A stretch of 64,000 nucleotides of DNA, taken from NCBI GenBank assembly GCA_001898965.1, contig MKVW01000004.1, forward strand, positions 211,598 to 275,597, in the 5' to 3' direction. Each line of letters opens with the position of its first letter. Within the stretch, counting starts at the first letter, position 1. The DNA is from Rhizobiales bacterium 62-17. GTDB taxonomy: Bacteria; Pseudomonadota; Alphaproteobacteria; Rhizobiales; Beijerinckiaceae. Below, piece after piece: positions 1 through 8,979 of the stretch. The translations under genes were made by a program, and so were the position numbers. The notes under the pieces were generated by a model. The model saw only the letters and a list, made by a program, of their open reading frames with translations. It was not told the DNA's origin and did no database searches.

Positions 1-715
1 CCACGGACGCGGCCATGTTCTGTCGCCTTCGGGCATCAATTACCGCGCCAATATCCATGCGTTGAAGCAGGTTGGCGTCACCGACGTGATTTCGGTGTCG
101 GCCTGCGGCTCGTTCAAGCCGGAACTCGTGCCCGGCCTCTTCGTTCTCGTCGATCAATTCGTCGATCGCACCCACGGCCGCGCCTCATCCTTTTTCGGCA
201 ATGGCTGCGTTGCCCACGTCTCGATGGCCCATCCCATCTCACCGCTTTTGCGCCAACGTCTGTTGCAGGCAGCGGAGGCAGAAAGCCTGCCCATCGTCAA
301 AGGCGGCACTTACGTGTGCATGGAGGGACCGCAATTCTCTTCCTATGCGGAATCCCTGTCCTACAAGGCGCAGAATTATGACGTTATCGGCATGACCGCG
401 ATGCCGGAGGCGAAGCTGGCGCGCGAGGCCGAACTTTCCTACGCCACGGTCGCTATGGTCACCGATTATGACTGTTGGCATCCCGAACATGACGCGGTCG
501 ATGTCGCCTCCGTCATCAAGATCGTCCATGAGAATGCCGGCAAGGCGGCAAAGCTGCTGGCGCGCGTGCTGCGCGATTTCCCCGCCGAACATGAACCCTG
601 CCCCGTCGGTTCCGATCGCGCTTTGGACACCGCACTCATCACGGCGCCATCGGCCCGTGATCCCGCCCTTTTGGAAAAGTTGAAAGTGATCCTGGCGCGC
701 GTCAACGCCGCCTAA
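1..715 (+). CDS. mtnP: S-methyl-5'-thioadenosine phosphorylase, 5' end cut by the window
   Basis: Phosphorolytic cleavage of methylthioadenosine to adenine and methylthioribose-1-phosphate. The frame is open from base 2, before the first internal start-like codon at 62, with a typical MTAP stretch ([18 protein letters not shown]), so the gene starts left of the window. Visible family motifs are VSACGS, the [12 protein letters not shown] loop and [14 protein letters not shown] followed by VTDYDCWH, which is the MTAP rather than the bacterial purine nucleoside phosphorylase pattern. The C-terminus is complete, ending about 16 bases before apt. Followed in order by apt and mtnA, which consume its two products, so the function is well supported by context. 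Confidence 0.93.
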   Translation, partial: HGRGHVLSPSGINYRANIHALKQVGVTDVISVSACGSFKPELVPGLFVLVDQFVDRTHGRASSFFGNGCVAHVSMAHPISPLLRQRLLQAAEAESLPIVKGGTYVCMEGPQFSSYAESLSYKAQNYDVIGMTAMPEAKLAREAELSYATVAMVTDYDCWHPEHDAVDVASVIKIVHENAGKAAKLLARVLRDFPAEHEPCPVGSDRALDTALITAPSARDPALLEKLKVILARVNAA

Positions 716-731
716 CCAGAATGGATTGTCG

Positions 732-1271
732 ATGAACGCAACCTATGATCTGAAGCAAGCAATCCGCACCATTCCGGATTATCCGAAGCCGGGCGTTCAG
801 TTTCGCGACATCACCACCCTGCTCGGCGATGCCCGAGCCTTCCGCCGCGCCGTCGACGAATTGGTTCAGCCGGTCGCCGGCACCAAGATCGACAAGGTGG
901 CGGGTATCGAGGCGCGCGGCTTCATTCTCGGCGGCGCCGTCGCCCATCAATTGTCGGCGGGCTTCGTGCCGATCCGCAAGAAAGGCAAGCTGCCGCATAA
1001 AACCGCCTCGATCGCCTATTCGCTCGAATACGGCGTCGACGAAATGGAGATTCACAGCGATGCCATTCAAGCCGGCGAACGTGTGATCGTCATCGACGAT
1101 CTCATCGCCACCGGGGGCACCGCCGAAGCGGCGGTGAAACTCTTGAAATCCATCGGCGCCGATGTGGTCGCCGCCTGTTTCGTCATCGATCTGCCTGACC
1201 TTGGCGGCGCCAAGAAAATTCAGGCGCTCGGCGTGCCCGTGCGCACGCTGATGGCGTTCGACGGTCACTGA
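732..1271 (+). CDS. apt: Adenine phosphoribosyltransferase
   Basis: Converts adenine plus PRPP to AMP, recycling the adenine released by MtnP. The protein is 179 residues from the ATG at 732; a TTG two codons upstream is possible but less likely. The type I PRTase PRPP loop is seen as [17 protein letters not shown] around residues 118-134, and the hood/flexible loop region has [10 protein letters not shown] around 82-91. Length is normal for the family. Its stop overlaps the mtnA start by one base (TGATG), indicating translational coupling within a salvage operon. Confidence 0.96.
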   Translation: MNATYDLKQAIRTIPDYPKPGVQFRDITTLLGDARAFRRAVDELVQPVAGTKIDKVAGIEARGFILGGAVAHQLSAGFVPIRKKGKLPHKTASIAYSLEYGVDEMEIHSDAIQAGERVIVIDDLIATGGTAEAAVKLLKSIGADVVAACFVIDLPDLGGAKKIQALGVPVRTLMAFDGH

Positions 1272-2362
1272 TGCAGATCGGCGGCCGGCCCTATCGCACC
1301 ATCTGGGAAGACGAGCGGCGTCAGGTCGTCGTCATCGACCAGACGAAACTGCCGTTCGCCTTCGAAACCGTCACACTCAACGCCTCGGCGGATGCGGCCC
1401 GCGCGATCAAGGACATGATCGTGCGCGGCGCGCCATTGATCGGCGCCACCGCCGCCTGGGGCGTGGCATTGGCCATGCGCGATGATCCCTCGGACGCCGC
1501 CTTGGCCTATGCCCTCGCCTCTCTCGGTGCGACACGCCCCACCGCGGTGAACCTGCATTGGGCGCTGCGCCGGATGCAGACCGTCCTTCTCCCGCTGCCG
1601 CCAGCGCAACGCGCCGAGCGCGCCCGTACGGAAGCCCTCAACCTCTGCGACGAGGACGCCGCCACTTGCCGCTCCATCGGCGAACAAGGCCTGCCGCTGC
1701 TGCGTGAGGCTGCCGCACGCAAGAGTGGGCCCCTAAACATTCTCACCCATTGCAACGCCGGCTGGCTCGCGTGCGTCGACTATGGCACAGCGCTGGCGCC
1801 AATCTATCTCGCCCATGATGCCGGCATCGACGTGCATGTCTGGGTCGACGAGACCCGGCCGCGCAACCAGGGCGCGTCTCTCACCGCTTATGAACTCGGC
1901 GCCCATGGCGTGAAGCACACGGTCATCGCCGACAATGCCGGTGGCCATCTCATGCAGCACGGTCAGGTCGATCTGTGCATCGTCGGCTCCGACCGCACGA
2001 CGGCGCAAGGCGATGTCGCCAACAAGATCGGCACCTATCTCAAGGCGCTCGCCGCTTTCGACAACCGCGTGCCGTTCTATGTGGCGCTGCCGTTTTCAAC
2101 CATCGACTGGTCGCTGGGCGATGGCGTCCAGGACATCCCCATCGAGGAACGCGCCGCCAGCGAGGTCACCCATATGAGCGGCATCGATGGCGATGGCGCT
2201 CTCAGAACCGTTCGCATCATCGCACCCGGATCGTCAGCCGCCAATCCGGCCTTCGACGTGACACCGGCCCGGCTCGTCACCGCCTTGATCACCGAACGCG
2301 GTGTCACGCCAGCCACCGCTGAAGGGCTCGCCGCGCTCTACCCGCAGGCCGAGCGCGTATGA
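1271..2362 (+). CDS. mtnA: S-methyl-5-thioribose-1-phosphate isomerase
   Basis: Isomerises methylthioribose-1-phosphate to methylthioribulose-1-phosphate. The protein has 363 residues, normal length, related to eIF2B-like proteins. The catalytic cysteine is Cys161 in LTHCNAGWLA and the catalytic aspartate is Asp241 in VGSDRTTAQGDVANKIGTY. The phosphate-binding RGAPLIGATAAWGVALA lies near residues 52-68. It overlaps apt by one base upstream and the aldolase gene by four bases downstream, so the three genes are translationally coupled. Confidence 0.96.
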   Translation: MQIGGRPYRTIWEDERRQVVVIDQTKLPFAFETVTLNASADAARAIKDMIVRGAPLIGATAAWGVALAMRDDPSDAALAYALASLGATRPTAVNLHWALRRMQTVLLPLPPAQRAERARTEALNLCDEDAATCRSIGEQGLPLLREAAARKSGPLNILTHCNAGWLACVDYGTALAPIYLAHDAGIDVHVWVDETRPRNQGASLTAYELGAHGVKHTVIADNAGGHLMQHGQVDLCIVGSDRTTAQGDVANKIGTYLKALAAFDNRVPFYVALPFSTIDWSLGDGVQDIPIEERAASEVTHMSGIDGDGALRTVRIIAPGSSAANPAFDVTPARLVTALITERGVTPATAEGLAALYPQAERV

Positions 2363-3006
2363 GCACCGACGCCGCCCTTCACCGCGACGTCATCCACATC
2401 GCCCAGGAGATGGATCGCCTCGGCTTCGCGCCGTCGAAATCCGGCAACGTCTCGGCCCGCGCCCCTCACGGCCTGTTGATCACGCCCTCAGCCCTGCCCT
2501 ATGCGCAGACCAAGCCTGCCGACCTGGTGCTGCTCGATCTCGACGGCAAGGTTTTGGCGGGCAAACGGCCGCCGTCCTCCGAATGGCGCTTTCATGCCGC
2601 CATCTATCGGGCCCGCCCCGAGATGAACGCGGTGGTGCACACCCATTCGCCCCGCGCCACGGCTTTATCCTGCGCGCGGCGCGGTCTGCCGGCCTTTCAC
2701 TATATGATCGCCATTGCCGGCGGACACGACATCCGCTGCGCGCCCTATGCCACCTTCGGCACGCAAGCCCTGTCCGACCATGCGGTGCGCGCGCTCAAGG
2801 GGCGCAAGGCGACACTCTTATCCAACCATGGCGTCATTGCCGTGGGCACCACGCTCGACGGCGCACTGGCGGTGGCCAGGGAAGTCGAAAACCTGAGCGG
2901 CCAATATCTCGATCTGCTCGCCGCCAAGCTGAAACCTGTTATCCTGGGCAAGAAGGAAATGGAGAGGGTTCTGGCGCAATTCGCCACCTATGGCCGCAAG
3001 GGCTAA
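2359..3006 (+). CDS. ald2: Class II aldolase, probable methylthioribulose-1-phosphate aldolase of the DHAP shunt
   Basis: Class II (zinc) aldolase/adducin fold, 215 residues. The SGNVSAR and LLITPSALPY phosphate-binding segments are at about 28-48, the catalytic acid is Glu75 in PSSEWRFH, and zinc ligands are His94 and His96 (VVHTHSP) and His157 (SNHGVIAVG). Its start overlaps mtnA by four bases (ATGA). In Rhodospirillum rubrum and similar bacteria the mtnP-mtnA-ald2 set splits methylthioribulose-1-phosphate into DHAP and methylthioacetaldehyde without oxygen. The homologous MtnB dehydratase has the same fold, so aldolase versus dehydratase is inferred from the absence of mtnC, mtnD and related genes nearby, not from a decisive residue. 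Confidence 0.75.
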   Translation: MSTDAALHRDVIHIAQEMDRLGFAPSKSGNVSARAPHGLLITPSALPYAQTKPADLVLLDLDGKVLAGKRPPSSEWRFHAAIYRARPEMNAVVHTHSPRATALSCARRGLPAFHYMIAIAGGHDIRCAPYATFGTQALSDHAVRALKGRKATLLSNHGVIAVGTTLDGALAVAREVENLSGQYLDLLAAKLKPVILGKKEMERVLAQFATYGRKG

Positions 3007-3098
3007 TCTGGCGCCGGAGTGGAAATCTCCGGGTGGGCACGCTATATATGGGAATATACAGCGGTTTAGCACCGAACCATCCGACATGTGAGGAAATC

Positions 3099-3422
3099 AT
3101 GCTCGCGACCGATGAAGACATCCTGGCCAAAGCCGAGGAATGGCGGAAGGCCGGCAAAGGCGTTGCCATTGCCACCGTCACCGAGACCTGGGGCTCGGCG
3201 CCGCGCCCGGTCGGTAGCCATCTGGTCATCGACGAGGACGGCCTGTTTCTCGGCTCCGTTTCCGGCGGCTGCGTCGAAGGCGAAGTCGTCACCGAAGCCC
3301 TCGACGTAATCGGCGACGGCAAGTCCCGTACCCTTGAATTCGGCGTCGCCGACGAAACCGCCTGGCGGGTCGGCCTCTCCTGCGGCGGCCGCATCAAGGT
3401 CTATGTGGAGAAGGTGGACTAA
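3099..3422 (+). CDS. XdhC/CoxI-family protein, N-terminal-domain half
   Basis: A 107-residue protein corresponding only to the N-terminal XdhC_CoxI domain. The motif GSAPRPVGSHLVI, then GSVSGGCVEGEV and the conserved LSCGG near the C-terminus, are diagnostic. The frame stays open upstream through the aldolase gene, but the ATG at 3099 preceded by GTGAGGAAATC is the natural start. XdhC proteins bind molybdenum cofactor and help insert or mature it in xanthine-dehydrogenase-family hydroxylases. Here the family's usual two domains are on separate genes; the second follows with a TAATG overlap, so the two products presumably work together. Confidence 0.88.
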   Translation: MLATDEDILAKAEEWRKAGKGVAIATVTETWGSAPRPVGSHLVIDEDGLFLGSVSGGCVEGEVVTEALDVIGDGKSRTLEFGVADETAWRVGLSCGGRIKVYVEKVD

Positions 3423-4150
3423 TGGATATCGCTCTTCTCTCCGCGATGAATGCCGAGCGTGCCGCCCGGCGCGCTTGCGTCTTGATCACCGATACGGCGA
3501 ACGGTGCGCAGCGCCTCGTCAAAGGCGCCGACGTCGCAAGCGACGCTTTGGCCGATGTGCTGGATGCCGCCTTACGCTCAGGCAAGAGCGGCACGGTAGA
3601 CGTGGACGGCAAAAGCTATTTCCTCACTGTGCAAGTGCCGCCGGTTCGCCTCTTCGTGATCGGCGCCGTGCATGCCTCGCAGGCTCTGGCGCCGCTCGCC
3701 CGCGTCGCCGGCTTCGACATGACCGTGATCGATCCGCGCACTGCCTTCGCCACGCCGGAACGCTTCGCCGACGTGACCTTGCTCGCTGAATGGCCGCAGG
3801 ATGTCCTGCCCGGCCTCAAGCTCGATCGTTATACCGGCTTGGCCTGTTTCACCCACGATCCCAAGATCGATGACCCGGCGTTGGAACTGGCGCTCGCGGC
3901 CGACTGTTTCTATGTCGGCGCGCTCGGCTCGCGCAAAACCCATGCGCGCCGCGTCGAACGCCTGCAGGCCAAAGGCTTCACCGAAGAGCAGATCGCGCGC
4001 ATCCGTGCCCCCATCGGCCTGGATATCGGCGCGGTCAGTCCGGCGGAAATCGCAGTCTCGGTTCTCGCCGAGATCATTCTGTCCCTGCGCAAGAAACCGC
4101 TGCGTGCCGAGAAAGAGCGCGCCGGTGCGGCGATTGGAGCCTCAGCGTGA
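3422..4150 (+). CDS. XdhC-family protein, C-terminal Rossmann-domain half
   Basis: A 242-residue protein with the XdhC Rossmann domain: LFVIGAVHASQALAPLARVAGFDMTVIDPR around residues 76-105 in two parts, then YVGALGSRKTHARRVERL and APIGLDIGAVSPAEIAVSVLAEI near the C-terminus, which is the typical ending of the family. The start overlaps the stop of the N-terminal-half gene (TAATG) and its own stop overlaps the GTG start of the next gene (GTGA), so four Mo-cofactor genes are read as one operon. It probably acts in the cytoplasm in cofactor maturation. Confidence 0.88.
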   Translation: MDIALLSAMNAERAARRACVLITDTANGAQRLVKGADVASDALADVLDAALRSGKSGTVDVDGKSYFLTVQVPPVRLFVIGAVHASQALAPLARVAGFDMTVIDPRTAFATPERFADVTLLAEWPQDVLPGLKLDRYTGLACFTHDPKIDDPALELALAADCFYVGALGSRKTHARRVERLQAKGFTEEQIARIRAPIGLDIGAVSPAEIAVSVLAEIILSLRKKPLRAEKERAGAAIGASA

Positions 4151-5166
4151 AATTTGGTGCCATTCCGGTAGACGAGGCCCTGGGCGGCATCGTCGCCCAT
4201 GCGGTGCGCATGGATGGCCTGGTCCTGAAAAAGGGCGAGACCATCGGCGCGGCGCAGATCGACGCCCTTAAGGCGGCTGGTGTTTTCGATATCGTCGTCG
4301 CCAAGGCGGAGAACGGCGATGTCGGCGAAGACGATGCCGCGCTGCGCCTGGCCCAGACCGTCGCCGGCCATCACGTCAGCGTCGAGAAACCCTTCACCGG
4401 CCGCTCCAATCTGTTCGCCGAACAGGCCGGCGTGTTGATGATCGACACGACCGCCATCGACGGCATCAACGACATCGACGAATCCATCACCGTCGCGACG
4501 CTCGAACCGTGGCGCGCCGTGGTGCAAGGCGAGATGATCGGCACCGTCAAGATCATTCCCTTCGCCGTGCCCGAAACCCTGCTCCAGCAAGCCATCACCG
4601 CGGCGAAAGAAGCGCCGCTACATGTCGCGGCCTATAAGCCGATGAAGATCGGCGTCGTCTCCACTTTGCTGCCCGGCCTGAAACCCTCGACCGTCGCCAA
4701 GACGCTGCGCGTCATGCAGGAGCGTATCGCGCCGGCCGGTGCCACTCTGGTGGCCGATGTGCGCGTACCGCACGAAGCCGGCCCGCTCGCGGCCGCCATC
4801 GCCGATGTGAAACAGGAAAGCGATATTATCGTCGTCTTCGGCGCCTCCGCCATCACCGATCGACGCGACGTGATTCCCGCCGCTCTCGAAATGGCCGGCG
4901 GACGCATCGAACAGCTCGGCATGCCGGTCGATCCTGGCAATCTGCTTCTCGTCGGCGACATCGAGAGCGACGGCAAACGCAAACCCGTGCTCGGAGCACC
5001 CGGCTGCGCCCGCTCGCCCAAGGAGAACGGTTTCGACTGGGTGCTGCAACGATTACTCGCCGGCCTCGACGTGAAGGCCCGCGACATCCGCCGCATGGGC
5101 GCCGGCGGCCTGCTGATGGAAATCGTCCAACGCGGCCAGCCGCGTGCAGTCCCGCCCTCGGACTGA
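4147..5166 (+). CDS. Molybdopterin-binding (MoaB/Mog-like) protein
   Basis: A 339-residue protein beginning with GTG overlapping the previous stop. The N-terminal half resembles the MoeA-like region of such proteins (LKKGETIGAAQIDALKAAG at about 28-46), and the C-terminal half from about residue 158 is a molybdopterin-binding fold: KIGVVSTLLPG, then DIIVVFGASAITDRRDVIPAAL, then LLVGDIESDGKRKPVLGAPG. Proteins of this type accompany XdhC and MocA-like genes and are thought to act on the cofactor before insertion into MCD-type hydroxylases. The exact step is not known from sequence. Confidence 0.85.
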   Translation: MKFGAIPVDEALGGIVAHAVRMDGLVLKKGETIGAAQIDALKAAGVFDIVVAKAENGDVGEDDAALRLAQTVAGHHVSVEKPFTGRSNLFAEQAGVLMIDTTAIDGINDIDESITVATLEPWRAVVQGEMIGTVKIIPFAVPETLLQQAITAAKEAPLHVAAYKPMKIGVVSTLLPGLKPSTVAKTLRVMQERIAPAGATLVADVRVPHEAGPLAAAIADVKQESDIIVVFGASAITDRRDVIPAALEMAGGRIEQLGMPVDPGNLLLVGDIESDGKRKPVLGAPGCARSPKENGFDWVLQRLLAGLDVKARDIRRMGAGGLLMEIVQRGQPRAVPPSD

Positions 5167-5180
5167 TAAACCTTCCTTCC

Positions 5181-5801
5181 ATGGCTCACGTCGCTGCTAT
5201 CATTCTCGCCGCCGGTCTTGGCTCCCGTTATCGGGCGCAGGACGCCAAGATCGTCACCAAAGTGCTGGCTGACCTTGATGGCCGGCCGCTGGTCCGCCAT
5301 GTCATCGACGAAGCGTTGTGCTCGCGCTGCGCGCCGGTTGTCGTCGTCACAGGCTATGCCCATGAAGCGGTGGAAGCGGCGCTGGCCGATGCCGACGTCA
5401 GCCTCGTCCATAATCCCGACTATGAAACCGGCCTCGCCTCGTCGCTCAGACGCGGCGTCGGCCGCCTGCCGGTGAACAGCCAGGGCGCCATCGTCCTGCT
5501 CGCCGACATGCCGAAAGTGTCGAGCACGATCATCAACCGGCTGATCGAAGTCTTCATCGACCATCCCGACGCCGATGCGGTGGTGCCCGTCTACAACGGT
5601 GCGCGCGGCAATCCGGTGCTCCTGGCCCGCTCGCTGTTCCCGCAGATCATGCAATTGAAAGGCGACCAGGGCGCAAAGCCGATCCTGGAAGCCGCCGCCA
5701 AGAACGAGCGCATCATCTATGTGCCGATGGACAATGAAGCCGTCGCCACCGATGTCGACACGCCCGATGCGCTCGACGCATTACGAGCTGCGAAAAATTA
5801 G
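5181..5801 (+). CDS. MobA/MocA-like molybdenum cofactor nucleotidyltransferase
   Basis: A 206-residue NTP-transferase domain protein. The nucleotide-binding signature IILAAGLGSRYRAQDAK is at residues 6-22, VVVTGYAHEAV near 53-63, metal-binding ILLADMPKVSS near 104-114, and PVYNGARGNPVLLARSLFPQI in the acceptor region. MocA makes the cytosine dinucleotide form of the cofactor used by xanthine-oxidase-family enzymes; the company of XdhC suggests this activity rather than guanylylation by MobA. The 3' end overlaps the convergent FkbM gene by four bases. Confidence 0.82.
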   Translation: MAHVAAIILAAGLGSRYRAQDAKIVTKVLADLDGRPLVRHVIDEALCSRCAPVVVVTGYAHEAVEAALADADVSLVHNPDYETGLASSLRRGVGRLPVNSQGAIVLLADMPKVSSTIINRLIEVFIDHPDADAVVPVYNGARGNPVLLARSLFPQIMQLKGDQGAKPILEAAAKNERIIYVPMDNEAVATDVDTPDALDALRAAKN

Positions 5802-6637
5802 TCCCGCACCCAGGCGACATTTGACTTGGTGCGCAGGGTTTCACGATAGCCGTTCGTGCGCATGATGCGCGGCAGATCAAGCGCCCAGCGGCCGTTGGAA
5901 TATTCCATCAGCACCAGCTTCGGCCACAGCGATTGCGGCGCCGTGCGATAGAAGGTCTCGAGGATCAGGTCTTCGGCACCTTCCACATCGAGCTTAATCG
6001 CATCGATATGGCCGTAGCCCTCGTCCTGCACCAATCCCAGCAGCGTGCGTCCCATCACCTTCAACCGCTGGCCGCCGGCATCGGAATTGACGATGCGCAT
6101 CGAGGTCTCGCCGCGATTGTGGGTCGGCAGGAACAGGGTGATCTCGCCATCCTTGTCCGACACCGCGCAATCGAGCGCCTTCACCGACGCGAATTCGTTC
6201 TGGCGGATGTTGTAGACGAGACGCTCGAAAATCTCCGGCTGCGGCTCGATCGCCAGAATGCGCGCATCGCGCCCGGCGGTCGCCGCCACGAACAGGGAGT
6301 AACCTCCGATATTGGCGCCGATGTCGATGAAGACGAAATTCGGCTTGATCGCCGCCGCCAGCAGCGCCCGCTCCGGCTCGTCGAAATATTGCGGCGTGAA
6401 CAGAATGCGCTTTTCGCACACGTTATTATACGGATAGAGCCGCATGCGCGCGCCAAGCGCCTCGGTGTCGACTGGACGGCCCGCCAGCAGGCGCAGGGCA
6501 ACCTTGCGCAGGGCATAGGCGCTGCGCCGGCCGGCCCAATTCAGGGAGGCCCGGCGGGTGCGCGAAATAATGCTGGCCACCAAGGCGCCGGGCGCATAAG
6601 CGCCGAACGGCCCGGTATCGTTAGGGAAAGGCTTCAT
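5798..6637 (-). CDS. FkbM-family methyltransferase
   Basis: A 279-residue SAM-dependent methyltransferase of the FkbM type. The SAM-binding motif FVFIDIGANIGGYSLFVA is at about residues 101-118, the acidic post-I residue is in LAIEPQPEIFERL, and IDAIKLDVEGAEDLIL near residues 210-225 is the FkbM hallmark. The ATG at 6637 is preferred to an upstream TTG at 6667. FkbM enzymes commonly O-methylate sugars or polyketides, but the substrate is not indicated here. It is a lone minus-strand gene between the Mo-cofactor operon and map, with 157 bases to the divergent map start. Confidence 0.85.
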   Translation of the reverse strand: MKPFPNDTGPFGAYAPGALVASIISRTRRASLNWAGRRSAYALRKVALRLLAGRPVDTEALGARMRLYPYNNVCEKRILFTPQYFDEPERALLAAAIKPNFVFIDIGANIGGYSLFVAATAGRDARILAIEPQPEIFERLVYNIRQNEFASVKALDCAVSDKDGEITLFLPTHNRGETSMRIVNSDAGGQRLKVMGRTLLGLVQDEGYGHIDAIKLDVEGAEDLILETFYRTAPQSLWPKLVLMEYSNGRWALDLPRIMRTNGYRETLRTKSNVAWVRD

Positions 6638-6794
6638 GGCCGCGCCATAGCACGCGGGTCCGGCCAAAAGCCAGCCGGAAGGGAAAACCAGGCCCTCCCA
6701 TGGGGCAATCTGCCCCCGGCGAGGCCCGGTTCCGCCCTTGCACTGGCGCCTAAATGGCTTAAATCTTGGGTCTCACAGGAAATTCTTGGAAGCC

Positions 6795-7628
6795 ATGACC
6801 TTCGTCGACGCGGCACGCGCGCCCACCCGAAAGACCGGACAAATCAAGCTGCACGGGCCGGAAGCCTTTGCCGCCATGCGCAAGGCCGGCCAGTTGGCCG
6901 CCGCCGCCCTCGACATGCTGACGGCCCATGTCGAACCCGGCGTCCCCACCGATAAGCTCGACAAGCTGATGTTCGAATTCGCCATGGACCACAACGCCTA
7001 TCCGGCGACATTGGGCTATCGTGGCTATCGCAAGTCGCTCTGCACCTCGATCAACCACGTGGTCTGCCACGGCATTCCCGATTCCAAGCCGCTGCGCAGT
7101 GGCGACATCGTCAACATCGACGCGACCTTGATCGTCGACGGCTGGCATGGCGACTCCAGCCGCATGTATTGCGTCGGCGAGGTCAACCGCCGCGCCCAGC
7201 GCCTGGTCGAAGTCACCTATGAAGCGATGATGCGCGGCATCGCCGTCATCCGCCCCGGCGCCACCACCGGCGACATCGGCGCTGCCATTCAGGAATTCGC
7301 CGAAGGCGAGCGCTGCTCGGTGGTGCGCGATTTCTGCGGTCACGGTCTCGGCCAGCTCTTCCACGACGAGCCGAACATTCTGCATTACGGCCGCCGCGGT
7401 GAAGGCATCGTCCTGCGCGAAGGCATGCTGTTCACCGTCGAGCCGATGATCAATCTCGGCCGCCCGCAGGTGAAAATCCTTTCCGATGGCTGGACGGCCG
7501 TGACGCGCGATCGCTCGCTGTCGGCGCAGTTCGAGCACAGCGTCGGCGTGACGGCGACCGGCGTCGAGATCTTCACCAACTCCCCCGCCGGCTATACGCA
7601 ACCGCCCTATATCCTGCCGGCGGCGTGA
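6795..7628 (+). CDS. map: Type I methionine aminopeptidase
   Basis: Removes the initiator methionine from nascent proteins. The protein has 277 residues from the ATG at 6795. All five metal ligands are present in order: Asp109 (NIDAT), Asp120 (HGDSSRMY), His183 ([10 protein letters not shown]), Glu216 (TVEPMI) and Glu247 (QFEHSVGVT); His88 in INHVVCHG is the conserved substrate-binding histidine. The in-frame extension upstream to a TTG at 6738 is not conserved-looking. Its stop overlaps the GTG start of radC, so the two are translationally coupled. Confidence 0.96.
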   Translation: MTFVDAARAPTRKTGQIKLHGPEAFAAMRKAGQLAAAALDMLTAHVEPGVPTDKLDKLMFEFAMDHNAYPATLGYRGYRKSLCTSINHVVCHGIPDSKPLRSGDIVNIDATLIVDGWHGDSSRMYCVGEVNRRAQRLVEVTYEAMMRGIAVIRPGATTGDIGAAIQEFAEGERCSVVRDFCGHGLGQLFHDEPNILHYGRRGEGIVLREGMLFTVEPMINLGRPQVKILSDGWTAVTRDRSLSAQFEHSVGVTATGVEIFTNSPAGYTQPPYILPAA

Positions 7629-8305
7629 GCGACGAGCCGCACTACAAAGGCCATCGCGAGCGCCTGCGCGCGCGCTTCATCGAGGGCGGCGATCAGGGCC
7701 TGCCCGATTACGAACTGCTCGAACTCATTCTGATGCGCTCGATCCCGCAGCGCGACGTCAAACCTTTGGCCAAGGCCCTCATCGCCCAGTTCGGTTCCTT
7801 CGCCGAAGTGCTGGGCGCGCGCCGCGAGCGCCTGCTTGAGGTGAAAGGCGTCGGCGAGAGTACGGCGATAGACCTCAAAATCGTCGAGGCCGCCGGCCGC
7901 CGTCTGGCGCTGGGCGAGGTCAAGCAGAAGCGCGTGCTGACCTCAGGCAGGGACGTGGTCGACTATTGCCGCGCCGCCATGGCCTTCGCCGATCGCGAGC
8001 AATTTCGCATCCTCTTCCTCGACAAGCGCAACGGCCTGATCGCCGACGAGGTGCAAGGCACCGGCACGGTCGATCACACGCCCGTCTATCCCCGAGAAGT
8101 AATGCGTCGGGCGCTGGAACTGGCGGCGACCGCCATTATCTTGGTCCACAATCATCCTTCCGGCGACCCAGCCCCCTCGCAAGCCGACGTCCAGATGACG
8201 CGCGACATTCAAGCCATCGCGCGCTCACTCGGCATCGAACTGCACGATCACATTATCGTCGGCCGCAACGGCCACGCGAGCCTGCGCGCGCTGAAGCTGA
8301 TCTGA
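7625..8305 (+). CDS. radC: RadC-family JAB/MPN-domain protein
   Basis: A 226-residue protein with GTG start in the GTGA overlap with map. The N-terminal helix-hairpin-helix-like UPF0758 region ([24 protein letters not shown], residues about 27-50) is followed by the JAMM metalloprotease-like domain. The metal-binding motif [16 protein letters not shown] has His175, His177 and Asp188, with an upstream conserved Glu in the [17 protein letters not shown] region. The historical DNA-repair role of RadC is doubtful; the molecular function remains unclear although the metal site is intact. Confidence 0.93.
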   Translation: MSDEPHYKGHRERLRARFIEGGDQGLPDYELLELILMRSIPQRDVKPLAKALIAQFGSFAEVLGARRERLLEVKGVGESTAIDLKIVEAAGRRLALGEVKQKRVLTSGRDVVDYCRAAMAFADREQFRILFLDKRNGLIADEVQGTGTVDHTPVYPREVMRRALELAATAIILVHNHPSGDPAPSQADVQMTRDIQAIARSLGIELHDHIIVGRNGHASLRALKLI

Positions 8306-8309
8306 GACG

Positions 8310-8942
8310 CTACGCCGGGCTTTTCGTCTCCACGCGCTTTGGCGTCTGAGCGATGTTCTTTTGCGTGATCACCTGTCCCAGCAGCCCATAGTTCGGCCCG
8401 CCGAGGCGACAGACGGGCCGCAAGCTTTCGGTCTGAATTTTATAATCGGTGCAAAGGCCATCGCGAATGTGAAAGAGCGTGATTTCGCCAACCGTGAATT
8501 CAGATCCCGTGTCGCCGAACTGAACCGATTGATGAAAACGGCACTCCATCGCAATGCTCGGCGCGGCAAGCCTCGGCACGGCGATCGTTTCGCTGGGCAA
8601 AAGATCGAGCCCCAGAAGCTCGACCTCGCTGACATCGGGCGGATATTCCACCGCGCTCAGATGGATCTGTTCGATCATCGTCTCATCGGCGATATGAACG
8701 ACGAATTCTCCGGACGCCTTGATGTTGCGGCCCGTATCTTTGGCCTGCCCCGCCTTGAGACCGATATTGATGCCAATTAGCGGCGGCGCGCTGGAGACGA
8801 TCGTGAAGCAACTGAACGGCGCCAGATTGACCACGCCCTCGATCGACATGGTCGTGATCCAGGCGATGGGTCGCGGCACGACGATCCCCGTGAGCAGCTT
8901 GTAGGCCGGCTCCGCCTCCAAGGTTTCTGGCCATATTTTCAT
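8310..8942 (-). CDS. Flavin reductase-like, FMN-binding split-barrel protein
   Basis: A 210-residue protein of the flavin reductase/flavoredoxin split-barrel family. It opens with the typical KLLTGIVVPRPIAWITTMS and NLAPFSCFTIVSSAPPLIGI, which form the FMN-binding face, followed by DTGRNIKASGEFVVHIAD. GCGAGG precedes the ATG at a suitable distance. It is the last gene of a minus-strand operon (MetE-like, amidohydrolase, Bug protein, this gene) and lies 37 bases after the Bug gene. It probably supplies reduced flavin or acts as a small flavin oxidoreductase in that pathway; the partner oxygenase is not in the window. Confidence 0.85.
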   Translation of the reverse strand: MKIWPETLEAEPAYKLLTGIVVPRPIAWITTMSIEGVVNLAPFSCFTIVSSAPPLIGINIGLKAGQAKDTGRNIKASGEFVVHIADETMIEQIHLSAVEYPPDVSEVELLGLDLLPSETIAVPRLAAPSIAMECRFHQSVQFGDTGSEFTVGEITLFHIRDGLCTDYKIQTESLRPVCRLGGPNYGLLGQVITQKNIAQTPKRVETKSPA

Positions 8943-8979
8943 GAAAACCTCGCTTCGCCGCTAGCCGGCCACTTGATGG

